A stretch of DNA of 48,009 nt from Flavobacteriales bacterium. Its GTDB lineage: Bacteria; Bacteroidota; Bacteroidia; Flavobacteriales; Flavobacteriaceae. The stretch's first letter is position 1. Every line of letters begins with the position of its first letter. The notes beneath the pieces were generated by a model, which saw only the letters and a program-made list of their open reading frames with translations, had not been told where the DNA came from and searched no databases. A program made the translations under genes and the position numbers. Location: the NCBI GenBank assembly GCA_027024205.1, contig JALVST010000034.1:1-48009 (forward strand). Direction: 5' to 3'. This document shows positions 9,328 through 18,696 of the stretch, one piece after another.

Positions 9328-9455
9328 ATTTATTTGAATATTGTGATGTTAAAAAAAAAAATTAATAACTCTTTTTGATTAAATTTTAAAATCTTTTATA
9401 CTTTTTTATCCTGTAAAAATTAGTATTTTAGCTACTTAAAAAGTATTTTGGCAAA

Positions 9456-10133
9456 ATGAAATTTATAGCCGTCAATACCAACATATCAGTATCAAATCAT
9501 GAGATAATCAATACAACCGAAAAATCCTTTTATGATATTTCGTTAGATGATGTTGATTATGTGATAGTTAGCGGAGGTGACGGTTTATTGCGGCGGATTA
9601 TAGAATACATAATTTTTTCCGGGCAGCCCAAACCGAAAATCATTATCGATGCCAAAGGCTCGTTTAATGTGATTGCTAAAAAGCATTTAGTCCCGAAATT
9701 GTCCAAAATTCTAAAAAAAATTGAAGCGGGAGAAGTGCCGGCAACCAAGCCGCAAGATGTTTACAAACTCAATGATTTTGTTTTTTTGTTTTCGGCTGGC
9801 AATATGTTTGATGCTTTACACATTCATTTATCCGAAATGTTGCGGGTCGGAATTTTGTCAAAAGGACCGGTAAAGTATCTCATTTCTTCATTATTGATTT
9901 TACCCATTGCTTTGATAACCACACCTTTTTTGATGTTTTCAAAAAAACGTTTTTTTATTTTTACACCTTTCAAATCTTTTAATTTTTTTAATTTTTATAC
10001 CAAAGTCGATAAACTGACCATAGATTTGAAAAACTCATATAATTTATTGGAGATAGATGGTGATTTGGTCATACTTAAAGAACCGGAGATTCGGATCAAG
10101 CGTTTGGATACCGTTGAAATTGTTTATAAATGA
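9456..10133 (+). CDS. Diacylglycerol-kinase-like catalytic domain protein (short)
   Basis: 'DYVIVSGGDGLLRRIIEYI' (GGDG motif), 225 aa, C-terminal 'LLEIDGDLV'. Confidence 0.65.
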   Translation: MKFIAVNTNISVSNHEIINTTEKSFYDISLDDVDYVIVSGGDGLLRRIIEYIIFSGQPKPKIIIDAKGSFNVIAKKHLVPKLSKILKKIEAGEVPATKPQDVYKLNDFVFLFSAGNMFDALHIHLSEMLRVGILSKGPVKYLISSLLILPIALITTPFLMFSKKRFFIFTPFKSFNFFNFYTKVDKLTIDLKNSYNLLEIDGDLVILKEPEIRIKRLDTVEIVYK

Positions 10134-10196
10134 GGAATGTATGAGTTGATACTTCGACTTTTAAATTTAATAATTGAAGAAAGGTTTACGAGTGTC

Positions 10197-10226
10197 CCAT
10201 CCCCCCGGCAACTGTCGGGGGGACGG
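10197..10226. repeat. GC-rich palindrome (hairpin) in intergenic region between convergent genes
   Basis: ccc-at-CCCCCCG-gcaactgt-CGGGGGG-ac-ggg. Confidence 0.7.
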
Positions 10227-10278
10227 GTTGTATCAAAGCGCACTTCCTTTTTTCAAGTTTCAATTAACTATATACTTG

Positions 10279-11463
10279 CTACTTGATATGTGCTAAAGCC
10301 TGTTCCAAATCAGCGATGATATCTTCTACATTTTCAATACCGACGGCAAAACGGACCAATTCGTCGGTGATGCCGGCTTCTTCACGGGCTTCTTTGGTCA
10401 TGGCGGCATGTGTCATGGATGCGGGATGTTGTATCAAAGTTTCCACGCCACCGAGAGAAACAGCCAAAAGACATAATTTGACATTGTCCATCAATATCTT
10501 ACCAGCTTCAAAACCGCCTTTAACGCCGAAACTGATCATGGCACCCGGTAGTTTCATCTGTTTTTGTGCCAGTTCATATTGCGGATAAGATTGCAGACCG
10601 GGATATTTTACCCATGCAATTTTTGGGTGATTTTCCAAGTATTCGGCAATTTTCATCGCATTTTCACTGGCACGTTCCACACGTAGCGAAAGTGTTTTGA
10701 CACCTCTGATGACCATATAAGCTTGATGTGGGTCCATATTGGCACCGAAATAGGCCATGGCTTTACGTAGTTTGGCATAAATATCTGCATCTTTTGCAAT
10801 TAAAGCACCGCCGACTATATCAGCATGTCCGTTGATAAATTTGGTCAAGGAATGTAAAACGATATCAGCTCCCAAGTCTAATGGTTTTTGAATGTAAGGA
10901 CTGGAAAACGTATTATCAACCCCCATTAAAATACCATGCTTGTGAGCCAATTCAGAAACAGCTTTGATGTCGGTCAAAACCATAGTAGGATTGGTAGGTG
11001 ATTCTACATAAATCAATTTGGTATTGGGTTTGATTGCCGCTTTTACAGCTTCAATGTCGGCGGTATCCAGAAATGTAGATTCAACGCCGAAATCTTTAAA
11101 AAAACTTTCCATAATAGCTCTTGAAGGACCGTACATGGCTTCGGAACCTATCATGTGCTCCCCAGCTTTTAAAGTGGCGGCATACAAAGCACTGACTGCG
11201 CCCATGCCGGATGCAAAAGCAACCGCTTTATAGCCGTTTTCCAATGCAGCGAGTTTGTCTTCCAAAGCGGTTATGGTAGGATTGCCGATACGGGTATAGA
11301 TATAACCGTCTTCTTTTCCGGCAAAACGGGCCGCTCCTTGATCCGCATTTTTAAAGGCAAAAGTGGAAGTTTGGTAAATAGGGGTTACCGCCGAGCCGAA
11401 GGCATCTTCGAAATCACCGGCATGTATCAATTTGGTATCAAAACCTTTATTTTTTGTATCCAT
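10279..11463 (-). CDS. Trans-sulfuration family PLP enzyme (methionine gamma-lyase / cystathionine gamma-synthase type)
   Basis: 394 aa; 'TKLIHAGDFEDAFGSAVTPIYQTSTFAF', 'YIYTRIGNPT', 'FASGMGAVSA', 'VLHSLTKFINGHADIVGG' (PLP Lys). Confidence 0.93.
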   Translation of the reverse strand: MDTKNKGFDTKLIHAGDFEDAFGSAVTPIYQTSTFAFKNADQGAARFAGKEDGYIYTRIGNPTITALEDKLAALENGYKAVAFASGMGAVSALYAATLKAGEHMIGSEAMYGPSRAIMESFFKDFGVESTFLDTADIEAVKAAIKPNTKLIYVESPTNPTMVLTDIKAVSELAHKHGILMGVDNTFSSPYIQKPLDLGADIVLHSLTKFINGHADIVGGALIAKDADIYAKLRKAMAYFGANMDPHQAYMVIRGVKTLSLRVERASENAMKIAEYLENHPKIAWVKYPGLQSYPQYELAQKQMKLPGAMISFGVKGGFEAGKILMDNVKLCLLAVSLGGVETLIQHPASMTHAAMTKEAREEAGITDELVRFAVGIENVEDIIADLEQALAHIK

Positions 11464-11493
11464 AAATTTGTTATTTTGATTGAAAACCCAAAT

Positions 11494-11501
11494 TTACGGA
11501 C
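11494..11501 (-). promoter_or_regulatory. -7 element (TAAATTTG) for the trans-sulfuration enzyme gene
   Basis: CAAATTTA on + at about this position, upstream of the ATG at 11463. Confidence 0.45.
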
Positions 11502-11749
11502 TAATTTTGGAAAAAACTAATGGGTTTTTTCTATCATTATTCCCAAAAAACTTTCTATTTTATATGAATTTTTGAAGTGCTAAACTGCTTCAAAATCGTC
11601 TGTCTTCACTTCGATGAGCTGACTACAAGTGTTATGTGTTCGACATTATTTATCTAAATTTTTTTTTCTAAATAACTGATAATCAATAATTATTTATAAT
11701 AAAAGATTTTGTTACGAAATTAAAGGGCTGACAATTATTTTTTAATACT

Positions 11750-12499
11750 CTATTTTTGTTTTTTGTTAAAAACAGTAGCATTGGCTTGTGTTGCCGGTAA
11801 AATAAAAATATCGGCTATATTGACGTGTAGCGGACGGGTAACCATAAACAAAATTGCTTCAGCAATATCATTGGCAGTAAGCGGTTGGTAGCCGGCATAA
11901 ACTTTTTTGTTGGCATCAGGGTCTTTAAGTCTGACAATGGAAAATTCGGTCTCAACGGCTCCGGGCGATACGCTACCTACTTTTATATTGTATGGATTGA
12001 AATCGATACGCATGGCTTTGGTCAAAGCTTCAACAGCGTGTTTGGTAGCACAATAAACGGCCCCTTTACCGTAAGCCTCTTTACCGGCTATGGAACTGAC
12101 ATTGATGATATGTCCGGATTGTCGTTGTACCATTTGTTGCGATATGATTTTGGTAACATACAATAAACCTTTAATATTGGTATCAATCATTTGTTCCCAA
12201 TCATCAATCAGATTTTCGTGTAGCGGTTCAAAACCGGCAGCCAAACCGGCATTGTTAATTAATATATCGATTGATTGCCATGCGTCGGGCAGACTGTTTA
12301 AAGCATTTTTAACTTGTGTTTTGTCTTTGATATCAAAAGGCAAAGGAAAGGCATCCGGTCCGATTTTACGAGCCAGTTCATCCAACCGGTCTTTACGACG
12401 ACCGGTAATGATAACTTTAAAACCGTTTTGAGCAAGCAAAAGGGCAGTTGCATTGCCAATACCCGAGGTTGCACCGGTGATAAGGGCTGTTTTAGTCAT
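11750..12499 (-). CDS. SDR family NAD(P)-dependent oxidoreductase (YdfG-like)
   Basis: 'ALITGATSGIGNATALLLA', 'NNAGLAAG', 'INVSSIAGKEAYGKGAVYCATKHAVEAL' (YxxxK). Confidence 0.93.
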   Translation of the reverse strand: MTKTALITGATSGIGNATALLLAQNGFKVIITGRRKDRLDELARKIGPDAFPLPFDIKDKTQVKNALNSLPDAWQSIDILINNAGLAAGFEPLHENLIDDWEQMIDTNIKGLLYVTKIISQQMVQRQSGHIINVSSIAGKEAYGKGAVYCATKHAVEALTKAMRIDFNPYNIKVGSVSPGAVETEFSIVRLKDPDANKKVYAGYQPLTANDIAEAILFMVTRPLHVNIADIFILPATQANATVFNKKQK

Positions 12500-12537
12500 T
12501 TTTTAGACAAAATTACACAATTTTATTTGGTTAAAAT

Positions 12538-13020
12538 TTATTTTTTTGGCGGGAAGTTTTCCAAAAGCTTATAAATGGCTGTTTTAAATTTTTTATAATC
12601 GTTGCCTTCTAAATTGATATAACGGCTGCCGGACCATACAACTTTTTTCTTTTTCAAATCCACAATATCGATATAAAAAGTACCTTCTTTGGTTTTTTTG
12701 ACACGGGCATACCGGTGATATGGAAAGTAAGGATACACATCAATTCTATCATGTAGTTCGGTAAAAATATTGACGATAAAATCGGGATGACTTGATTTGG
12801 TAAAACCTTTTTGTAATAAAGCTTCCGAGATAGTACGGATGATAAAGCGTTTCTTTTTGAGTGGAATTTTTAGATGGTCCAACCCTTTTTTATAAAACGC
12901 AAATGTCCTGTAGCTGTTAAAATCAACGGATTTGTCGTAGTTGATCTTAGTCGATGAACAAGCAGTAAGTAAAAGGAAAGTGACTAAAATTACCGGTAAA
13001 TACTTGATTTTCATAATCAA
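12538..13020 (-). CDS. DUF4136-type lipoprotein
   Basis: Lipobox 'LLLTACSSTKINYD' then 'DFNSYRTFAFY' typical of DUF4136; 160 aa. Confidence 0.75.
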   Translation of the reverse strand: MIMKIKYLPVILVTFLLLTACSSTKINYDKSVDFNSYRTFAFYKKGLDHLKIPLKKKRFIIRTISEALLQKGFTKSSHPDFIVNIFTELHDRIDVYPYFPYHRYARVKKTKEGTFYIDIVDLKKKKVVWSGSRYINLEGNDYKKFKTAIYKLLENFPPKK

Positions 13021-13060
13021 AATTTTTTAATAAAATATCAAAAACCGTTCCAAATTTTAT

Positions 13061-13771
13061 TTACCGGGCTTGAAATAGAAATACTGCCTGTCGTTTGTGC
13101 AAATTAGGTAGTTTTTTTATCCATTCTTTTATGGGTAAGGTTTTTATAAATTCAGTAGTAAGCGTCAAATCACAAGCTATACAAAGCAAAGTGTCGGGAT
13201 GAAGATATTTAACTAAACTTTGTAGTAATTTTTGATTGCGGTAAGGGGTTTCTATGCAGATTTTGGTACAATTATTTTGAGAGGATCGTTGTTCGAGTTG
13301 TTTGATATGGCGTTTTAAGGCTGCTGGTTCTTTGGGCAGATAGCCTTCAAATGAAAATTTTTGTCCGTTGAGTCCCGAACTCATCAGTGCCAACATTAAA
13401 GAGGATGGCCCGGTCAATGGTTTGACCGGAATATTATTTTTGTGAGCCAAAGCGACCACTAAACTGCCCGGGTCTGCAACGGCGGGCAGTCCGGCTTCGG
13501 AAAGTAAGCCGGTATCCGCTCCTTGTAGTAAAGGTACTATATATTCCTGTAAATTTGCTGATTTATGATGTTTATCTAGTTGAAAAACAACAATTTCCGA
13601 TTGTTTTTTGTCAGGGCAAATCCGTTTGATATACCGGCGGGCGGTTTTTTCATTTTCAACGATAAAATAAGTCAGGTTTGATATGGTTTGTTTGACAATA
13701 TCCGGCAAAATATCTCGGATAGGTGCATCGCCGAGCGGTGTGGGAATCAAAAATAAAGTGCCTTTTTTCAC
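13061..13771 (-). CDS. RsmI-like tetrapyrrole methylase family SAM-dependent methyltransferase
   Basis: 'GTLFLIPTPLGDAPIRDILP', 'GLLSEAGLPAVADPGSLVVALAH', 'PLTGPSSLMLALMSSGLNGQKFSFEGYLP'. Confidence 0.9.
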   Translation of the reverse strand: MKKGTLFLIPTPLGDAPIRDILPDIVKQTISNLTYFIVENEKTARRYIKRICPDKKQSEIVVFQLDKHHKSANLQEYIVPLLQGADTGLLSEAGLPAVADPGSLVVALAHKNNIPVKPLTGPSSLMLALMSSGLNGQKFSFEGYLPKEPAALKRHIKQLEQRSSQNNCTKICIETPYRNQKLLQSLVKYLHPDTLLCIACDLTLTTEFIKTLPIKEWIKKLPNLHKRQAVFLFQAR

Positions 13772-14232
13772 GTCATTAATTTTTTAGCAATAGCCGTAGT
13801 AGCCTGGTCTAACATATCAAAAACCAGTTTGGCGGCATTTTTGCCTTTGCCGTATGAATCGGGAACGGACATATTTTCACCCGGGAAAATTTCATTGAGA
13901 ATAAAATCCACTTTTTTCAAATCTTCCGGTGTACGGGCACGTGATTTTATCAACTCCCAATTGTATTCGTCCATGATATAAATTTTATCAAACCGGTCAA
14001 AGTCTGTTGTTTTGAAAGTGCTTGCCTGTAATCCTGAAATATCAAGACCATGTTCACGGGCAATGGCTTGTGAAGTGGGGCAAGGCGGTTCACCTACATG
14101 ATAGCTGTCTAATCCGGCTGAAGCCACTTCCACTTTACGGGAATCCACTTTTTGACGTAATAAGGCTTCAGCTAAAGGCGAACGGCAGATGTTTCCCAAG
14201 CATACCATTAAGATGCATTTTTTTTCGGACAT
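13768..14232 (-). CDS. Low-molecular-weight protein tyrosine phosphatase
   Basis: 'CILMVCLGNICRSPLAEALLRQ' (CX5R), C-terminal 'VPDSYGKGK' (DP-loop variant). Overlaps the next gene by 4 bp (ATGA). Confidence 0.93.
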   Translation of the reverse strand: MSEKKCILMVCLGNICRSPLAEALLRQKVDSRKVEVASAGLDSYHVGEPPCPTSQAIAREHGLDISGLQASTFKTTDFDRFDKIYIMDEYNWELIKSRARTPEDLKKVDFILNEIFPGENMSVPDSYGKGKNAAKLVFDMLDQATTAIAKKLMT

Positions 14233-14268
14233 AAAAAGGATATTATTTTCGGGACAAAGTTATAAAAA

Positions 14269-15690
14269 TTATAATGAAAAACGGACTTCCAAATCTTTGT
14301 AGTATCTGTTAAATTCACGGTCGATATCTTTAAGTCCGTCAATGGTTTTGCATGCGTGTAAAACCGTTGCATGGTTACGATTACCGATGTGTTTTCCAAT
14401 TTCGGTGTATGGTTTATTGGTAATCTTTTTGGCAAAATACATGGCAAATTGACGGGCTTGTACGATGTCCCGTTTACGTGATTTGGATTGAATGGCTTCT
14501 ACATCCACATTGAAATATTTCCCGATGATTTCCATAATCATTTCTATGGAATAAGTTTTTTTGGTTTGTTTTACGTAGTTTTGAACTATGTCGCGAGCCA
14601 AATCCAAATTGATTTCTTTGTGGTCGAATGAAGCGTGGGCAATCAATGAGATGATAATACCTTCCAATTCGCGAATATTGGTTTTAATACTACGGGCGAT
14701 AAATTCAATAACGTCTTCGGGTAATTTGACGCCGTCAGCATACAATTTATTGTATATGATTTGCTTACGCATTTCATAGTCAGGTTTTTGCAATTCCGCT
14801 GACAAGCCCCATTTAAAACGGGACAACAGGCGTTGTTCAATATCTTGCATATCTACCGGTGTTTTATCTGCAGTTAAGATAATTTGTTTTTTGTTTTGAT
14901 GCAAGTGGTTGAAAATGTGGAAAAAGACATCTTGTGTGCCGCTTTTACCGGATAAAAATTGAATATCGTCCACAATTAAAACGTCAATCATTTGATAAAA
15001 ATGAATAAAATCATTGCGGGTATTGTGATAGGTGGCTGTGGAATATTGTTGTACAAATTTTTCTGTGGATACGTATAATACCGTTTTTTCGGGAAAACGG
15101 CTTTTGACTTCCACACCGATAGCATTGGCCAAGTGGGTTTTGCCCAAACCGACATCACCGTAAATCAATAACGGATTAAATGAAGTCCCACCCGGTTTTT
15201 TGGCTACCGCCATGGCGGCATTGCGGGCCAGACGGTTGGAATTGCCCTCTACAAAATTGTCAAAAGTGTAATTCGGATTGAGTTGCGAATCAATATTGAT
15301 TTTTTTGATCCCGGGGAAAACAAATGGATTTTTAATTTCGGGAACCAAATTTTTACTCGTTTTACGGTTGGTCGTCTCAACCCGGGGCCGGTTCGAACTC
15401 GGAACATCCATAAGATGTGATTTCTTCTTATCGGCATCGACACTCATCTTGATGCTGTAAACCAATCCGACATCCGGTCCGGCATATTTCGTCAGAGCAA
15501 CTTTTAACAGTTGTAAATAATTGTTTTCAATCCACTCGTAATAAAATTTACTTGGTAACTGGATTTTCAATTTATTATCCTTAAAAGCAATGGGAACCAA
15601 TGGTTTGAACCAAGTTTCATACGCGGTTTCATCAATATTATCCTTGATAAAAGACAAACATTTCCTCCAAATACTAAGTGCTTGGTTCAT
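14269..15690 (-). CDS. dnaA: Chromosomal replication initiator DnaA
   Basis: 473 aa; 'NPLLIYGDVGLGKTHLANAIG', 'VLIVDDIQFLSGK', 'RLLSRFKWGLSAELQKPDYEMR', 'IGKHIGNRNHATVLHACKTI'. Confidence 0.98.
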   Translation of the reverse strand: MNQALSIWRKCLSFIKDNIDETAYETWFKPLVPIAFKDNKLKIQLPSKFYYEWIENNYLQLLKVALTKYAGPDVGLVYSIKMSVDADKKKSHLMDVPSSNRPRVETTNRKTSKNLVPEIKNPFVFPGIKKINIDSQLNPNYTFDNFVEGNSNRLARNAAMAVAKKPGGTSFNPLLIYGDVGLGKTHLANAIGVEVKSRFPEKTVLYVSTEKFVQQYSTATYHNTRNDFIHFYQMIDVLIVDDIQFLSGKSGTQDVFFHIFNHLHQNKKQIILTADKTPVDMQDIEQRLLSRFKWGLSAELQKPDYEMRKQIIYNKLYADGVKLPEDVIEFIARSIKTNIRELEGIIISLIAHASFDHKEINLDLARDIVQNYVKQTKKTYSIEMIMEIIGKYFNVDVEAIQSKSRKRDIVQARQFAMYFAKKITNKPYTEIGKHIGNRNHATVLHACKTIDGLKDIDREFNRYYKDLEVRFSL

Positions 15691-15899
15691 AGATAGTTAT
15701 AAGGTTAATAGTTAATTGAAAGGACTTTTTGGGTCGTTTTTCAACTGCAAATTTGAGACAAAAATTTCGATAAAAAAAATTTTTTTGACTTGTTTTTTTA
15801 GAAATTTTTAACTATTATTCATATCGTAAAAAATGCCTGTTTTTTAAAAAAAATTATTATACTTTTGTCGTAGATAATTATTGATAATGTATAGATAAA

Positions 15900-16307
15900 A
15901 TGATAGAAAAAATCCATGAATTGAAATTTAAAACCCGTTATGCCGAAACTGACCAAATGGGATATATCCATCACAGTATTTATGCCCAGTATTATGAAAT
16001 GGGGCGTATTGATTTAATGAATAAAATAGGAATATCATACAAACAAATGGAAAAAGACGGTTATATTTTACCGGTTTATCAACTACAAACCAAGTATTTT
16101 ATTCCTTTGACTTTTGATGAGCTTATTACCCTCAAAACTTATGTCAAATATTTAAAAGGAGTCCGTTTAGCTTTCGGTTATGAAATTTACAATGAAGCCG
16201 GTCAAAAAGCGACCGAAGGTGAGGTTGTCCTGGTTTTTGCAGGAACTGACGGTAAACCGGTTCGTCCGCCTGAAATTTTCGTTAAGAAAATAAAAAGTTG
16301 GCTATAA
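15900..16307 (+). CDS. Acyl-CoA thioesterase (hotdog fold, YbgC/4HBT type)
   Basis: 'KTRYAETDQMGYIHHSIYAQYYEMGRIDLM' 4HBT signature. Confidence 0.9.
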   Translation: MIEKIHELKFKTRYAETDQMGYIHHSIYAQYYEMGRIDLMNKIGISYKQMEKDGYILPVYQLQTKYFIPLTFDELITLKTYVKYLKGVRLAFGYEIYNEAGQKATEGEVVLVFAGTDGKPVRPPEIFVKKIKSWL

Positions 16308-16405
16308 TTATTATCGAAATGAAGCTTGACACTTCAATAATCTCAGTGATGCAATCAGAAAGTAATAGTTGTTTACATTTCTCAATTTTAAAGTAACATT
16401 TTTAT

Positions 16406-16434
16406 GTTTTTTTGAGTCAATCATTCAAAAAAAC
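16406..16434 (+). terminator. Weak A/T-rich hairpin followed by T-tract downstream of thioesterase gene
   Basis: GTTTTTTTGA-gtcaatcat-TCAAAAAAAC perfect 10-bp arms followed by ttttt. Confidence 0.4.
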
Positions 16435-16469
16435 TTTTTAGGTAAGGATAAATATTCAGCATTATTAAT

Positions 16470-17201
16470 ATGAAAACAAAATTAAGCGTTAATATCAACA
16501 AAATAGCCACTTTACGGAATTCGCGAGGTGGAAATTTCCCCGACGTTATCGACTTTGCCCGCCGCGTACAAGATTATGGTGCCGACGGAGTGACTATTCA
16601 TCCCCGGCCGGATGAACGTCATATCCGTTATGCAGATGCTAGAGCGTTACGACCTGTCGTTACGACGGAATTTAATATCGAAGGCAATCCCATCCCCAAA
16701 TTTATCGATTTGGTTATGGCAGTGAAACCGGAGCAAGTGACTTTGGTTCCCGATGACCCCGGACAATTGACTTCCGACCACGGTTGGGATACCCTAAAAC
16801 ATCAAAAATACTTACAAGAAATTATTTCTGAATTTAAAAGGAACGGTATCAGAACTTCTATTTTTGTTGATCCTGTATTAAAAATGGTTGAAGGCGCCGT
16901 AGCTACCGGTTCCGATAGAATTGAGCTTTATACGGAATCATATGCGGCAGAATATGCCAAAGGAAATTTGGAAGAGGTCCGGAAATTTGCAGAAGCCGCC
17001 CGTTTGGCGCATCAATTGGGTTTGGGTATCAATGCCGGACACGATTTAAACTTGCAAAATATTGCTTATTTCAAGCAGAATGTACCTTATCTTGCCGAAG
17101 TTTCTATCGGGCATGCTTTGATTGTGGAATCATTAATTTACGGGATGGAAAATGTAATCGGAATGTATCAGAAAAAATTGTCTGATAATAAACGGGACTG
17201 A
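16470..17201 (+). CDS. pdxJ: Pyridoxine 5'-phosphate synthase
   Basis: 'LSVNINKIATLRNSRGGNFPDVIDFA', 'GADGVTIHPRPDERHI', 'GLGINAGHDLNLQN'. Confidence 0.97.
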   Translation: MKTKLSVNINKIATLRNSRGGNFPDVIDFARRVQDYGADGVTIHPRPDERHIRYADARALRPVVTTEFNIEGNPIPKFIDLVMAVKPEQVTLVPDDPGQLTSDHGWDTLKHQKYLQEIISEFKRNGIRTSIFVDPVLKMVEGAVATGSDRIELYTESYAAEYAKGNLEEVRKFAEAARLAHQLGLGINAGHDLNLQNIAYFKQNVPYLAEVSIGHALIVESLIYGMENVIGMYQKKLSDNKRD

Positions 17202-17214
17202 AACGGATTATCCA

Positions 17215-17985
17215 ATGAAAATTTTACATTCGAAAATTATAGGAAAAGGTCGTCCGTTATTGATTTTACACGGATTACTCGGAATGGGCGATAATTGGAT
17301 TACACTCGGAAGACAATATGCAGAAAAAGGTTTTAAAGTGCACCTGATAGATCAACGGAATCACGGCAAAAGTTTTCATGATGACGATATGACTTATGAT
17401 GATTTGACAGAAGATTTATATACTTATGTGCAGGCTTACGAATTAAAAAATTTTGATTTAATGGGGCATTCCATGGGGGGTAAAACAGCCATGTTTTTTG
17501 CTTTGCAGTATCCTGAACTTTTACATAAAATGATAGTCGTCGATATGGCTCCAAAAAAGTATCCACCACATCATCGTTTTATCTTTGATACCATACAAAA
17601 AATCGATTTAAGTCGCTTCAATACGCGTCGTAAAATTGAACAATTTGTATTGCAATACATTGAATCAGAGGCAATTGTTAAGTTTATTTTAAAAAATTTG
17701 GCTCGTGATAAACAAAAAAAATTTGTTTGGAAAGCCAATATGCCTGTCCTTTCGGAATCCTTGAGCGATTTGAGTGAAACTTTACCGCCCATGCAAGTCA
17801 GTCACGTGCCGGCTTTGTTTGTCAAAGGCAGTAACTCACCTTATATCTTACCCGAAGATTACAGGCTGATAAAAGCTCATTTTCCCAATTCGGAAATAGT
17901 GGTTATACCACGAAGCGGCCATTGGGTACACGCCGAACAACCGGCACTTTTTTTTGAAAAAACTTTGAATTTTTTGCAGGAATAA
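17215..17985 (+). CDS. Alpha/beta hydrolase (YbfF-like esterase)
   Basis: 'LLILHGLLGMGDNWITLG', 'LIDQRNHGKS', 'LMGHSMGGKTAMFFAL', 'SGHWVHAEQP'. Confidence 0.92.
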   Translation: MKILHSKIIGKGRPLLILHGLLGMGDNWITLGRQYAEKGFKVHLIDQRNHGKSFHDDDMTYDDLTEDLYTYVQAYELKNFDLMGHSMGGKTAMFFALQYPELLHKMIVVDMAPKKYPPHHRFIFDTIQKIDLSRFNTRRKIEQFVLQYIESEAIVKFILKNLARDKQKKFVWKANMPVLSESLSDLSETLPPMQVSHVPALFVKGSNSPYILPEDYRLIKAHFPNSEIVVIPRSGHWVHAEQPALFFEKTLNFLQE

Positions 17986-18180
17986 CTTTTTTACTAATCA
18001 AAATATTATAATAAAAACTTCGTTGTCAAAGGATTACTGGATATTATGAAATTTAAAATTTTACCGGAAGTCCTTTGTTGATGAAAAGTTGATAAAAATT
18101 TATAAGTTTCACAGTTTACTAGTTGGTGAATGCTAAAAAAGTTTTAATTTTAAAATTTGAAAAAACTCATATAATAGCCT

Positions 18181-18654
18181 ATGTCGGAAACCGGAAAAAT
18201 ATCACAAAAAAAATTATATCAAAAAGAAATTGAAGTGGTTAAAAATAAATTGACGGAATTTTTAGAAAAAAACCATCAGAGAAAAACCCCGGAACGATAT
18301 GCTATCTTGGAAGAAATATACCGGATAGAAGAGCATTTCGATATTGATTATTTATACAAATTGTTCAAACAAAAACATTTCAGTGTTAGTAAAGCTACAA
18401 TATACAATACCTTGGAGTTGTTATTAGAGGCGGGTTTGGTCCGTAAACATCAATTTGGAAAAGTGCAAGCTTTTTATGAGAAAAGTTATTTTAACAAAAA
18501 TCATGACCATATCATCATGCTCGATGATTTTAAGATTATAGAATTTTGCGATCCACGTATCGAGCAAATAAAAAAAGATTTTGAAGAGGCAATGGATATA
18601 GAAATTGAAAGTCATACATTATATTTATATGCCCGTAAAAAGAAAAAAATGTAA
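18181..18654 (+). CDS. Fur family transcriptional regulator
   Basis: '[28 protein letters not shown]', '[25 protein letters not shown]', 'HDHIIMLD'. Confidence 0.9.
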   Translation: MSETGKISQKKLYQKEIEVVKNKLTEFLEKNHQRKTPERYAILEEIYRIEEHFDIDYLYKLFKQKHFSVSKATIYNTLELLLEAGLVRKHQFGKVQAFYEKSYFNKNHDHIIMLDDFKIIEFCDPRIEQIKKDFEEAMDIEIESHTLYLYARKKKKM

Positions 18655-18696
18655 GTAGTTACTTTAATACTTTTTATTACTAAAAAATTAAAGAGA

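Noticed and set aside
15691-15899. Possible oriC upstream of dnaA
   Set aside because: AT-rich, but no cluster of TTATNCACA DnaA boxes was found. The one perfect box I noticed (TTATCCACA near 32487) is isolated inside a CDS.
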